Of a stretch of 64,000 bases of DNA, positions 30,455 through 41,301 are shown piece after piece. The notes beneath the pieces are model-generated. The model worked only from the letters and a program-made list of their open reading frames with translations, was not told the DNA's origin and did no database searches. This DNA is from Gracilaria domingensis (lineage: Eukaryota; Rhodophyta; Florideophyceae; Gracilariales; Gracilariaceae): positions 1 to 64,000 of the forward strand of contig VCMS01000248.1 in assembly GCA_022539475.1 (NCBI GenBank). The letters are read 5' to 3'. A program made the position numbers and the translations under genes. The number at the start of each line of letters is the position of its first letter. Position 1 is the stretch's first letter.

Positions 30455-32397
30455 TAGAGGTTGTCAAAAATATATTGTATTTAAATACTCTGGAATAAAT
30501 AGTATTGAATTATTTATTCCACTGTGACACCCTACAAGAATAAGTTATTCCCAATGACCAAATTATTCGGAATACAAACGTTCAAATTTTTGAACGTTCA
30601 AACCATTCAACGGTCGAGTTTCGACCTGTTTTTTACAGTCGTACCACCTCTCGCTGATCGCAGTACAGCGATCAGCGAGAGGTAGTACAACAACACAAGC
30701 GTCAAATGATGCCCACAGCATCGCACCAGGTATGAGAGCATTTCTAAACACCATGGCGCCACGCGAACGCAGTCTGGCCAACAAGGATATTGTCAAACAC
30801 TTCTTTGAACAGATAGCGCCCGATAGCGCTAAATGGCACTGCAAATGTGGCGTTGCACGCACAAAGAACCGATCAGGTTTTTAAAATCTTGTCACGCATG
30901 TGCGCGAAAAGCATGCAAACGACTTGATGTTTCTCCAGAAGAATGCACACCCTTCAGCACTTACAGCACTACAGCTAACGGCTAATAGTATAAACATGTA
31001 TGGGTGGATGGAACTAGTATCCAAAGGATTGTTTCCTTTCTCAATTGTCACTAACAGCATTATTCGAAAGCATTGCACACTTCAAACTGTCAGCTTGAAT
31101 ACATTTTAAAAGTACCTTTCACGCTTGGTGGAGCACGTAGAGGCCAAGATATTTTCTTCTTTGCCGGATCAAATGTCGCTAATTTTTGACAGGTGGACTA
31201 ATGGAGATACTCATTATGTGGCAGTGTTTGCTACGTTCAAAGCGGAAAATAATCTAGGCTATTCCAGAATTCTTTTGACAATTTTACCTATGGGGGATGA
31301 ACTAAGTCTATCTGCTGATCAACATTACTCCTTTCTTTTTTACGTTCTTCAACTGTATGGAAAAATTTGGGAAAATGTTGTCGCACTAGTTGGTGATAAT
31401 TGTGCAGTTAACAAAGCTACTGCTGGCAAGGCATCGATTCCGCTTGTTGGTTGTGCAAGTCACCGCTTTAACCTTGCGGTACAGGATAAGATATCGATGG
31501 AAAAACCGCTTGTCGATAAGGTACATAAGTTGATGGTGAAATTGAGATCATTATTGGTCGCCGCTAAACTACGAACTGTGACTAAACTGAAGCCGAAGTT
31601 ATATTGCCCTACGGGTTGGGGCTCGACCTACCTTATGCTGTGTCGTTACATTAAACTACGTTCGTTACTGGGGGAACTTGGTTGCAGTGAGGTGGATGAA
31701 TTGATTCCTAGCGTTTCTGAACATCGTCGCATTGAGTTGTTGTGTGGACGCTTGAATAAATTACAGTCCGTTAGTCTGGAATTATTGAGAGATGGTACTA
31801 CAATGGCGGATGTTCGTGCGTTCTTTGATGAAACAATTCAGGATTATCCCGTTCTACGTAACAGGTTAGATTATAACGCTGATATTGTCTACGACTCAAC
31901 GTTTGAGTCTGCTATTGTTTTACTATAAAGAGGAAAAGAACATGAGCTTACGGCGGAACAAAGGAATTGTGTAAGGAAACTACGGTGTGAAGTTGATGCT
32001 ACTGCTGTTAGCAGTAGTTCAGGCATGTCCCTGTCGTTGGCAGAGCGCGCATTGAAGCGGCAACGAGTGGGCAACAATAATAATGTGCGCTATATTGACT
32101 CGCGCTTCACACAACCTACCTCCAACGCTTGTGAGCGCTTTTTTTCAAAGGCAGGCTATGTCTTGTCAGGTCGGCGTGGCAGTATGCTGCCATCTAATTT
32201 CGAGAGTCAGCCTTTTTTGCACGCCAATCAAGACCTGTGGTGTGTATCTGATGTAGACAAGGTGATGCAATCGTCTTCATAAAAAATAAGTAAATAAAAC
32301 TCGAATTATTTATTTCTTGTCCCCCTGTGTAGCGAATAGTTTATTTCTGTCTCCCAATAGCTAGAATACTATTTAAATTGTATTTTGACACCCTCTA
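30455..32397 (+). mobile_element. hAT DNA transposon, 1,943 bp, with intact ends
   Basis: Ends are TAGAGGTTGTCAAAA (left) and the complement of TAGAGGGTGTCAAAA (right), imperfect inverted repeats of about 17 bp in typical hAT form, flanked by exact 8-bp duplications. An internal inverted repeat near 30640-30690 (TACCACCTCTCGCTGATCGC / complement) forms a strong hairpin in the 5' non-coding part. Just inside each end the sequence is AT-rich with TTTAAATA motifs. It carries one transposase frame. Confidence 0.93.
30753..32282 (+). pseudogene. hAT transposase, one frame with three TAA codons
   Basis: From ATG 30753 (MAPRERSLANKDIVKHFFEQ) to TAA 32282 a single frame of about 509 codons is preserved, interrupted only by TAA at 30882, 31107 and 31926; there is no frameshift. 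It has a BED-type zinc finger (WHCKCGVARTK ... HVREKH), the RNase-H-like core (SLIFDRWTNGDTHYVAVFATF region; VGDNCAVNKATAGKASIPLV; CASHRFNLAVQD) and the C-terminal hAT dimerisation motif (PTSNACERFFSKAGYVLSGRR). All three stops could derive from CAA by one C-to-T change. As it stands it cannot make a full transposase without readthrough or editing. Confidence 0.9.
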
Positions 32398-32405
32398 GCG
32401 TAGAT
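32398..32405. repeat. hAT target-site duplication GCGTAGAT, right copy
   Basis: Exact match to 30447-30454. Confidence 0.95.
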
Positions 32406-32957
32406 ACTCCTGCGCGCTTTCATCCTGATTCTGGCCCAAATCCAACCTAAAAGGAACAATGCATTCCGTACTCACTTGAATGATACCTGCGAGCAATTTT
32501 TGGCAAATGTTGATATCATGAGGCATACAGGAACAAAAAGTCTGCACGTTCTGAGCATGGTGCCTTTATCCAACCCATACCCAAGGGCAGCGTAACCGGA
32601 CTCCCGGATACCCGCCGCCCCGGAACTTATTTGCGTTCTTGAACGTTCTTAAATGCTGCAATTTTTCTCCACTTGCGGGAGCTTTGCCCGAAAACTTAAA
32701 TGAGTTGTTCCAAGGCTATTCAGTTAGCTCTGATTTTCTTACAAGATATTTTTCGAGATATTTAGTTAACTAATAATAAATATAATGAGCCTCCTTTTCT
32801 CTGAACCGCCTCCCAAAATCTTCCGATTCCTCTCGACTTGAGCGAGCAATGGGACGTACGCTTTTATGCCTCTTGCGGTGTTCCATCTCGCTCATTACGC
32901 GTTACAATCAGCATTTCAAGGTCGTTCACATTAGCAGAAACAACTGTTTCGAAACAA
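32406..32957. other. Upstream region of the membrane protein, no gene seen
   Basis: The open frame of the downstream protein extends back to about 32838 but without an ATG before 32958. Confidence 0.4.
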
Positions 32958-33890
32958 ATGTTCATCCCCATTCGTGCCCAGATCTTTAGTCTACTGGTGA
33001 CTCTTGATTTTGTTGCCACCGAGCTGTGCGCTCTATGGGTCGCAAAGACCTTCAATGTGGTGCTTGAGACTCGCGCGCTCCGCACGAAACTCAATATCTG
33101 CCTGCGACGCCATTGTCGGCGACTGCGCGTCATAGCAGCACTTCTCGTGATTTCATTCCTGGCATTGGAGACTGTAACTTCAACTTTCACACATACTGCT
33201 TTTCGTGAGGAAGAAAAGCTTGAAGAATGTCTTCAGATCGTCCCTCTGAGTGAGGAATCTGCTGCAAGCGTGCCCCACGATCCGCAGTCGGAATTAATAC
33301 TTTTCCGGTGCTTGAGTTTTGACGGTGCACGTTTTGGACAGAGCTTAGGAAGCGTCAATCTCGTGACTTTCGATGTATCATGCGAGGAGCAACCTTATTA
33401 CTCTTAAAACAACTCTTTAAGATTGGAAAGGTCGACGTCTTCGTCCAAGATGATCTGTAGAAATGCGTCGTTTACGAACATTGAGGGAGAAGAGGAAGTA
33501 TCTGAGTTTTGTTCTTTTTACGAAGTCGATGGAGATGTGTTCTACTTGAGTGCTCAGCCGTTCGTACAACCAAAAGAGCAGGACACGTTCCTTGCCACGG
33601 AAATTCGGCTTGATGTTGTTCCTCTGATCCCAAAGATAATAGACCGCTACTATCATTTTTTCTTTCAGGATCCGGAAACAGAAGAGCTGTACGCAAGAGA
33701 TGTCATGTTCACGGATTTGATTCGAACGCAATATTTGTTTCCATCTGATACAACTGAAGGAGTAATTGTTCCTACCTATATTCTCGCTATCGTCGGGGTC
33801 ATTTGGGTTTCTGCGATCATTAGCATAGCCGCGGTAAGGGTGACAATACGTAAGAAGATTCTCATCAACTTGAGTGATCCCTTCTTGTGA
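32958..33890 (+). pseudogene. Three-helix membrane protein with one in-frame TAA
   Basis: Frame from ATG 32958 (MFIPIRAQIFSLLVTLDFVA) to TGA 33890, about 310 codons, interrupted by a single TAA at 33405-33407 and continuous otherwise. Hydrophobic segments: IFSLLVTLDFVATELCALWV near the start, VIAALLVISFLALETV about 50 residues later, and VPTYILAIVGVIWVSAIISI near the C-terminus. A charged, cysteine-containing region of about 190 residues lies between the last two and would face one side of the membrane. The tail is short and basic (RVTIRKKILINL). No family recognised. The TAA sits between EEQPYYS and NNSLRL; either two proteins are made or this is a nonsense allele. Confidence 0.55.
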
Positions 33891-34229
33891 GCGAACAAGA
33901 AGAGGGGACAGGGAAAAGCATTCATAGACCAAATCAAGGTACATGAGCAAGGAATAATTAGCCTATCTGATCGCAATGAAGAAGTGCAAGTGGCGAATCC
34001 TGAACCAAGCGATAAACTACAAAAACCCGGACACGAGCGGAAGAAAGCTGAGTCCGGGGGCAGACTCAGAGAGAGACCTCCTGATATTCTTGCTGCCTGC
34101 TCCTCTTGCCTGTCTTTCGCCCGGTGCGACGGCGTTTACTCTCCGCCGACCCGTCCTGATCAACACCGCGCCAACGGAGGGCGAGCTTCTCACTAGCATG
34201 AAAACTTTCACGCGTCACAAGCAGGGGTG

Positions 34230-34380
34230 TAACGCAATATATTGCTATTGCAATATATTGCAATATACAATAAAAATTTCATATTGCAAGACATTTGAAA
34301 ATTGCAATTCATATTGCAGATTTATTATATATTGCAATATGTATTGGGCTAAATCTTATATTGCACTTGTGATTGCGTTA
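34230..34380. mobile_element. Small AT-rich foldback element (MITE-like)
   Basis: 151 bp bounded by perfect 9-bp inverted ends TAACGCAAT / ATTGCGTTA, filled with repeats of ATATTGCA and its complement. No convincing target duplication at the flanks, so family and boundaries are uncertain. Confidence 0.5.
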
Positions 34381-35012
34381 TGTACAGATTTACTACGGCA
34401 ATATCATCCATAGGATGATTCAGAAAGAATTTGATAGAGTGGCATGCAAATAAAATTGGGCAGCTCACCATGCCTGATGTACATGTCGAAGATGAACCAC
34501 GACGAACCTCGCTGTGTGTTGGAAGCAAAAAACTTTGCGTGCACAATTTGCATAGGCAAAACGTAGCACATTAGTGTAGGTAGAATTTCGTATAGATTTT
34601 CGAGGAAACAAAGAGTCGTTGCCCCGGTTGACGCGGCACATCAAAGACACGCCGCAACGCTTGCCGTGACATATCAAGGAGCCGCCGCGTCGAGTAGCAC
34701 AGCGCATCAAAGAGGCGCAAGGGGCTGTTGCTCGGCGCATATGAGGTTACCACATGGTATTTCGTGTTGCAGCTGAACATTCGTATGCACGCTTGTACGA
34801 TGCAACAGCTGCTGGTAGTGTAACTTGGTTTACCTGATGTGAAGAAAAAATGCAAAATGTTTACAAACCAAGGTATTCTGATCTGATGCAGAGCGCTAGA
34901 ATTCGTGTTGTTGCCAGTGTTCACTCATCAACGTGGTCATCATCGCTCGTCCTCCTTTTTTTCAAAAAGTGGCAGCGACGCTAAAAACAGTGTCACAGGT
35001 AACTGTTTACAA
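34381..35012. other. No gene seen
   Basis: Only short frames. Repeated GCCGC and CGCGGC words near 34640-34720 but no clear unit. Confidence 0.4.
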
Positions 35013-35447
35013 TCAAGGAACTACCCTAGAACGACAGTTCAAATGGCGAGTTTGCGCCGACAACGTAACGCCAAAACCTAAGCCACGGGCGAACAATGCC
35101 AGCAAAGACCGTATGCTTTCATAGATATCGACGGCTTGCTTTGCTTTGCTGGAGAACAAATGATATAGAACGAGTTCATACTCGGCAATTTCGATCTTCA
35201 CTTTCTTTTCATCATTCGCTGAATGTCTTTTCTCTCCTTCTTCTGTTCCAACCAAATCACTGTTGACCTTCTGGGCTTTGTGATTAATGACGCTATAACG
35301 TAGAAGGGATTCCTCGCGATGAGCCGTATCATTATCAGTAACCATAGTGAAGACGTGCTTGGCCGAAATGTTCAACGGAGAAAAGTAACTAAGATCAGGA
35401 TCGTGAAGAACGGAAAACTCGTCGCAAAACATGGGCTGGAAGGACAT
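35013..35447 (-). CDS. Possible hypothetical protein, 144 residues
   Basis: ATG-initiated minus-strand frame (MSFQPMFCDEFSVLHDPDLS) with a charged middle (GTEEGEKRHSANDEKKVKIE) followed by a predicted helix (ELVLYHLFSSKAKQAVDIYE). Composition is protein-like but nothing is recognised and there is no supporting context. Confidence 0.3.
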   Translation of the reverse strand: MSFQPMFCDEFSVLHDPDLSYFSPLNISAKHVFTMVTDNDTAHREESLLRYSVINHKAQKVNSDLVGTEEGEKRHSANDEKKVKIEIAEYELVLYHLFSSKAKQAVDIYESIRSLLALFARGLGFGVTLSAQTRHLNCRSRVVP

Positions 35448-35689
35448 TTATCCTGGTTCGCGACAGTCCCCTCAAGATTGTGATGAGGTATACCCAGATA
35501 ACCGGGGGCCAAGGGGACATTGACCGATATTCGAATAATATAATGCCGTCACAGATACATACATCGTAGCGTGTAATGAAGTCGGACAGCACCTCGACAT
35601 GGAACCCTGATCATGTACCCACTTTAGAGAAACGTCACGAAAATAACTCAATTCTTTCTAGCTGTGGAATAGAGAGAACACGCCACTTC

Positions 35690-37060
35690 AGACTATATTC
35701 CACGTGCAGCTTTCTATATAAACCCCCGAGCTCGAGACCCCATGACTAACTTGACTCGGGCAGACCACTTCTCCCGTCACGACGACCCCCCAACCCTCTA
35801 ACATCCCTCTCCATCTCTGTCGTCGACACTCTCCTTTGGCATTCCCGCTCCCCTTTAGCACGGTCTGTGCTTCTCTGCCATCAACCTTCTCCCCCCGCTT
35901 TTCTTTCTCTCTGTGGGCGGCTCGGTTTCCCGCCCCTCCCCCCCCCCCCACGCACCCCTTCCTGAAGTTGTAGTGTGTTGCCCCCCCGTTGGGCTCGTGT
36001 GCACACTGCGACGGTTTTAATCGTACCGACGCCCTTGTTCTACCCACGAACTTGCGTCGTGCGGTGCATCTATTAGCTACTTGGCCTGCGTCTCTCTCAT
36101 CGGTTGTTGATTTCGACGTGGACATTGAGACAGGCCGTGTTGCTCCAGTTCTGTTGTTCGGCTATTGCGTTTATCGCTGAGCTACCGTATTATCTTTCGC
36201 CGTTTAGGCTGGTACTCTTGGGCATTCCTTGTGTTGCTCTCCTTAGGTTTGTCACCACCCGCGCTGTTCCGCATGATTACGAAAAATGGCGTCCACATGG
36301 TACTCTCGAGGAGGGCCCGGTTCTCCTGATTCTGGTGTGATTTCCTTCGATGGTTCTGCCGTCGACATAAGGAAGTTTCTGTTTTACTTCGAGAATGTCG
36401 CTACCCCCAACAAAGAGGATAGTGTTCGTTCTATGAAGTTGTTCGGCTATCTTGAGGGTGAAGCGTTTGACTTCTACTATGAAACTTATCCTGTTGATGG
36501 CTCTCTTTCGATTGAAGCGAAGGTTTATCAGAAGGTGAAGCTCGCTTTGATCGAACGTTTCTGTGCAATCGAGGAACCGGCGGAGAGAATTCGTCGGGCA
36601 GTTTCGGCGCGTTTAGATTACGTCGATTTGCTAGGGTTCTTGAAGAAGATGGACTCTTTCTTCAATCAGGCAGGTTTTAACTCGAAAGCTAAGTTCGGGT
36701 TACTACGAAACGCCGTCATGGAGTTTGTAGATCTTGCGCAGGTTGTCTTATTCCGTGGAGCAGATGAGTATGAGTCCATGAAGGCCCTCGATAAGGACTT
36801 CGTTGGCGGAAAGAAGGCTCTCGGGTCGTGTGGTACCCTTAACGCTTTCCCACCGCTGAAGCATATTCTTCCACGCTCTAAGGAACCTACTCGCCCAAGT
36901 CCGCTGGAGTCGAGAGTGGATCAGTTGGCTGACCAGATGGCACAGTTGCACCTCTTAGTGAGGAAGACTCAGAGCGCTGCGACAGCCACTGGACGTCAGG
37001 ATACGGAAAACATTTGTTCGTATTGCAGCTAACCCGGTCACTTTGCGGCACATTGTGGGC
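35690..37060 (+). mobile_element. Truncated LTR retrotransposon, family B (promoter, leader and gag only)
   Basis: A TATA element with downstream AAACCCCCGAG (35715-35730), a pyrimidine-rich leader and a gag frame. The promoter-to-ATG segment matches the minus-strand fragment at 8.4-9.1 kb. No protease or polymerase follows, and I could not define a downstream LTR, so most of the element is gone. Confidence 0.6.
36286..37060 (+). pseudogene. gag: Retrotransposon Gag ending in a zinc knuckle broken by TAA
   Basis: Frame of about 250 codons from MASTWYSRGGPG. Contains a capsid-like region (MKLFGYLEGEAFDFYYETYP, VKLALIERFCAIEEPAERIR, ARLDYVDLLGFLKKMDSFFN), a linker and a zinc knuckle CSYCS*PGHFAAHC that would be a perfect CX2CX4HX4C but for a TAA at 37030-37032 inside it. 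The stop occupies a knuckle position where glutamine is common, and one C-to-T change (CAA to TAA) explains it. Capsid layout suggests Ty3/gypsy. Similarity to the chromovirus gag at 18.5-20.5 kb is not obvious. Confidence 0.75.
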
Positions 37061-37916
37061 CGAGTCTGTAGAGCATCGCAATTTGCGTGATTATCAGGAT
37101 GATGCGCCTCATATACTCAGGGGAGTGATACGAGGATGCTCTCGAAGAGTTATGAGTTGGACCCAATTTTGGCGGTTACTTTTGGAATGGCTTTCCCACA
37201 GTTACCTGTAATCAGGGTTGCCATTGCTGGCCAATACCGCTAGGTGGACGCGTGTACTACACCACCGTGTGTGTGCATATTACGGGACAATAGGTAGTGC
37301 ACCTGAGGTGCCTGACACTGGGCTAGCCACGTGTACGGACCCCTGCGGGTGTGCACCACGTGTACATAGTTAGTTTAGACCTACTTAGGTGAGCTCGACC
37401 TCGTCGTCGCGAGCACCTTTGTAAAGTCAACCCGAGCACTTCTAAGTGAACTCTTTGTCGAGTAGCGCTCTCCTGAGTGGACTCTACACGAGTGAGGCTC
37501 TGGCGCCAACCGCCTACGTGGGTTATCACTCTCGCGAGTATAGCCACGTCTGGTTACGGTGGTCCTACCCTCTCGGTACCTTTGAGGAACATCTGTCGTT
37601 GATGTCGGGACCTGAGGGTCGTACCGAGGAGGTATAGGACTAGATTACGAAGTGATCCGACTCTGTATAGAGTTTTGCCTTGTTTACGGAAACCCGTGCA
37701 TTACCGTTGGAGGATCTCGCCCCGCTCCGGGCACAGTGCCGAGAAGGCCCTACCCGTCGCGTGTGGGTGTTGTTTGGTTGTTGTTTTCTGTTGCTTTCCC
37801 TCTCGGGACTACACCTGTCGTTGGTCGTGTTTCATCGTTGCCGATACCACCCCATCCCTGGAGTTTCTCATCGTTTCCTCACCACGTGGCCTAGCACCTC
37901 CCCTAGGAGAATTTAA
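37061..37916. other. No gene seen; possible retrotransposon remains
   Basis: After the gag, short frames such as EDALEELWVGPNFGGYFWNG suggest a decayed protease region, then sequence rich in CGAG and GTGTAC words with no clear repeat. No LTR found. Confidence 0.35.
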
Positions 37917-38090
37917 AGTGTACTAATGGCGTACTATATTGCTACAAATTTGCTACTGAAACACGAATGGCGTACAGGTGGACAACGTGGAGCACCAAGT
38001 CACTTGTGAATGCCCGCACAAATGGCGTACTGTAAAACGTAGTACGCCAAGAGTACGTCAATGGCTCGCCACAGCCGTGTACGCCATTTG
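37917..38090. repeat. Cluster of GGCGTAC motifs, candidate CACTA-type left terminus
   Basis: Five copies of AATGGCGTAC or its complement within 175 bp (near 37927, 37974, 38029, 38045 and 38085): first three on the plus strand, then two on the minus strand. The first reads TACTAATGGCGTACTATATT, close to the complement of the right end at 62737 (CACTATTGGCGTACTAATGG). Subterminal repeat clusters of this kind are typical of CACTA transposons. The terminal C of CACTA is T here and no target duplication is visible. Confidence 0.45.
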
Positions 38091-38430
38091 TAGATGTGCT
38101 CAAAAGCGCAACTAAACCGATACCAACGAAATGGCGCTACCGTACTGCAACTAAAGTGAAAAGTCGTCTCAGACAGACCTTCGGTACCTTCGTACCTTCG
38201 GTACACTTCGTAAATAACAAGAAGGCCAATTTTCAAAGTTAGAAAGTCTCTCGTATGCGCCACCCCCGCCGCGATTCATGTGTTATTTGAGAGACAGCGC
38301 CGATCAGCGCTTTTCTCTCTAAGTAGCACAATTTCTACTCGCCAAACAGCGCCTTCGCATATATCCGACCTACATCCTTTGTACGGGTGGGTCCAGACGA
38401 CAACCTCCAGAAAGCCTGTTAGTCCAAAAG

Positions 38431-39470
38431 CTATAGCCCCCCTCCCTCCACTTCCTTCAGGTCGCCCTCAGTTTGCACCGTTGGCACCGCGAAATCCACC
38501 CTATTGCCCTTGTCCTTGACCGCAACCAAATCGAAGAGAACGGAATCCGCGTCGAACATAAACTTCACAGCCAACCCCGCATCCCCCGGCGTCTTACCAG
38601 TAAGCGTCAGCACCTCCTTAAAGTGATGATATACACCACCCGACGCCATCAATAGCGCCCGTATCATTATTGCTCATCAACGTACCAGGACACAGCTCCT
38701 CCATCTCACAACTAAATCCGGTATCACCCCCTCAACTTCATTCGCTGCAACAACTGCCCCACAATACGCCGCACGTTGATTGCCATCGCTAGAGCTCGTC
38801 GCCTATGACGTGACGCGAACATCCAGGCCGCCGAATCCGATTTGAACGGTGACTACAACCGGTGCATAGCCTTCTCATAAAACAGTGGCGCCAGCCGTTT
38901 GCGCAGGTCCATGCCACCCTTCACCTCGTTCACCTCTTCCGCCGTGAAAGTGCGCGGGTCAAGCTTGTATCTAAACGTTCCAGACATGGCCATCACAGCC
39001 TTTGTCTTCATCGGCGTCGAGCGAAGTGTCTGATGGTTCGGTACCACTAAAATATGAGCCCCCATCGTCGAACAGGGGCATACCAAAGATGTTCCGTACT
39101 GAATCGACGTATGCGACTGCGCGTCCGTGTTATCAGACGTCCAAATTTGTGGCGAGAAGTACAGCAACCCGGCGTCGAACCAACTCCACCACCAGAACAA
39201 CTTTCGAACAGCACCTTCGGGAACGCCTCCGTCAGTCGTCCAAACAACCCGTACACACCCAAGATGAATCGATGCCCAATCTCCCCCTGCCTTTCCTTGT
39301 GCCAGTCTTGAGAGGACATCTTCGTCAAATGTCGGTTCATATCCCACTTGATGTACTCAATGTTCGCCGTACTCAGCATCTCGTACAGTTGCTCGTGTAT
39401 ACGAACACCCGTCTGAGCAGCGGTAGGAGTTTCAGCCTCCAAGCAAAGTTCTTCAGCTTTCTGCAAGGCC
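38431..39470 (-). pseudogene. GH36-family alpha-galactosidase, C-terminal half, decayed
   Basis: Three minus-strand frames carry the catalytic half of a GH36 enzyme. First: EQLYEMLSTANIEYIKWDMN, with the nucleophile Asp in KWDMNR, then EAFPKVLFESCSGGG. A frameshift follows. Second: GLLYFSPQIWTSDNTDAQS, with the acid/base Asp in SDNTDA, then GTSLVCPCSTMGAH and VPNHQT. After HRL a TAG (38853) interrupts SPFKSDSAAWMF in the same frame. Third: GVYHHFKEVLTLTGKTPGDA. Conserved GYELD-like residues are altered (FRYKLD) and the usual tyrosine in SLVYP is Cys. The N-terminal half is missing; the open part begins at a junction with the SCC2 fragment near 39470. It cannot encode a working enzyme. Confidence 0.85.
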
Positions 39471-41002
39471 CATGAGAATGGATCGGATTATCGATATCGC
39501 TCGTTCTCTTACAAAGGTCGCGGTATCACACAAGCGCTTCTCCACCACGGACAAGATCTTGGACATAAGGACAGGATCACGCTTCTCACCATCCTTCAAA
39601 CCCTCAATGCCGACCGATTGTTCTGGACCACTATGCTGTAGCAACGAGCGGCCAATAAGGTCAAAAGCGGCATCTCGTGCCAAAGTCCATACATCGCGGC
39701 AACTAGCCTCAATATAACTAAAAACATTTAGCAAGTGACATAAAAGACCTCGACAAGCATTATCGATGGAAGAAAGAGCTTTGATAGACTTCACGCGAAC
39801 GGTAGGTGCGCTGTAATGAAGACCATCTAGTATAGATTGTAGTATTGTGCCAAAGCCTGAAGTGAAACTTCTGTTCTTGCCAATGCAGCATGCTGCTCTT
39901 AACGCATCGCTGCAAGTTATCTCTTCATTTCCCATGCGGCAAGCTGCTACGTGTTCGGCTCGTCTTCTTGAAATCTCTTCCAATGCCGTCATTGCGCTGT
40001 TTTCGACATCTGCGCATCCATCCTGGCCATCGATAACTTCCTCGTCATCCTGAGGATCGCCCATATTTCGTTCCTGGTTCATAATCTGGGCCCGTCTTTT
40101 TGTTTCTTGGCAACTGGTGGTCATCAACGAGGAAAAAGCCGTCATAAAAGGAATTGGCAGCAGCTACTTGAAGAGATGGCTTGGGATCGAGGAAAAGTAA
40201 CAATGTCTCTCTCTCCTTCTCAAGAACTTCCACTTTGATGTCAAAAGATACGGACTGTTCGATCTCTTTCAATACATCGATGTCATACAGATCTCAAATC
40301 CTTGAAGCAAGAGAGCCCAACACATCAAAGAACATGCACTTGGTATGCACCGTTTTGTCTTCAGGAGACCGAGGTCGAGTGATGACGGCGACAGACAATG
40401 TCTGCAAACTCAGCTCCATAGATGGCCATTCTGGCCGTCCACAAAAGACAAGCAAATCCTCAAGAAGACTAGAGAACGCCGTTCTATACTCATGGTCACG
40501 ATCCGAGCACGCTCGAACCAAAAGTGGGTCGAGAACTTGTACAGCGCTTTCAACGCACGACCGTGCCTTGCCTTTCTCACCGACACCAGGTCATTCTGAG
40601 CAGATGATGTTGTACGTGACTTCGAACGGACCGGGAGGTTTCGAACAGGATCACTGCTTGCAATACAAACAAACCGCGTGAAGAGAGCCGATGACGCTCT
40701 TACAGTAGTCTGATCTTCTGCGAGTTTGAAGAATCGTAAATGCCTTCTCGCAGCAGGAACAAACTCGCTGCCTCCCTGACACCGTCAAGGATTTGAACAC
40801 GGTGGTCTGGATACGACGAGAAAATCATACATACAGTCTTGATCGCGTGAGATTGAAACCACTCAATGCCTGTCACAGAGGGAGAGTCGTCGCACACCCT
40901 CGCTAGTCGAGATGCAACAGAATGGGGAAGAAATTGCTCCTTGCTGTGAAGGGTACTGAGAGCATCAAGTAGAACAAAACCTTGATCGAAAAGCGCCTCG
41001 TC
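39455..41002 (-). pseudogene. SCC2: SCC2/NIPBL cohesin-loader fragment, decayed
   Basis: Minus-strand pieces match the middle of SCC2/NIPBL, the HEAT-repeat protein that loads cohesin on chromosomes. In order: LLDALSTLHSKEQFLPHSVA; IFSSYPDHRVQILDGVREAA; LVRACSDRDHEYRTAFSSLL with CGRPEWPSMELSLQTLSV; KCMFFDVLGSLASRI; then after an in-frame TGA (40294) DLYDIDVLKEIEQSVSFDIK; ANSFYDGFF; and VKSIKALSSIDNACRGLL ... RDAAFDLIGR ... VVEKRLCDTATFVRERAISI. Frames change between about 40700 and 40550 and near 40120. Both ends are truncated: the family is usually well over 1,500 residues and only about 500 remain. It ends abruptly at the GH36 fragment. Confidence 0.82.
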
Positions 41003-41301
41003 ACGCTTGAGTATCGTCCTTTTTGACCCCTAGCTTCAACAGCGGCAGCAGCAGAACCCACAACTCTTTCAATTCCCGTATTTGGGCGCGGGCGACCCGC
41101 ACCATTCCTTTCGCCATCCGTACGAGCCCAGTGCAGCCGGTGATCCTGTCGCCGGCTGGTTTCAACTGGGCACCACCATGATAACGCGCAGCCGTGCCAA
41201 CACGCCTCCTTCATTTCCCGCGCAGCTCGAGAGAGTAAATCTTCCGCCCGTCGCTCGCAGCACCGGTCCAAACTGCAATCGGCTTTGCCTTTTTTTCCCC
41301 A

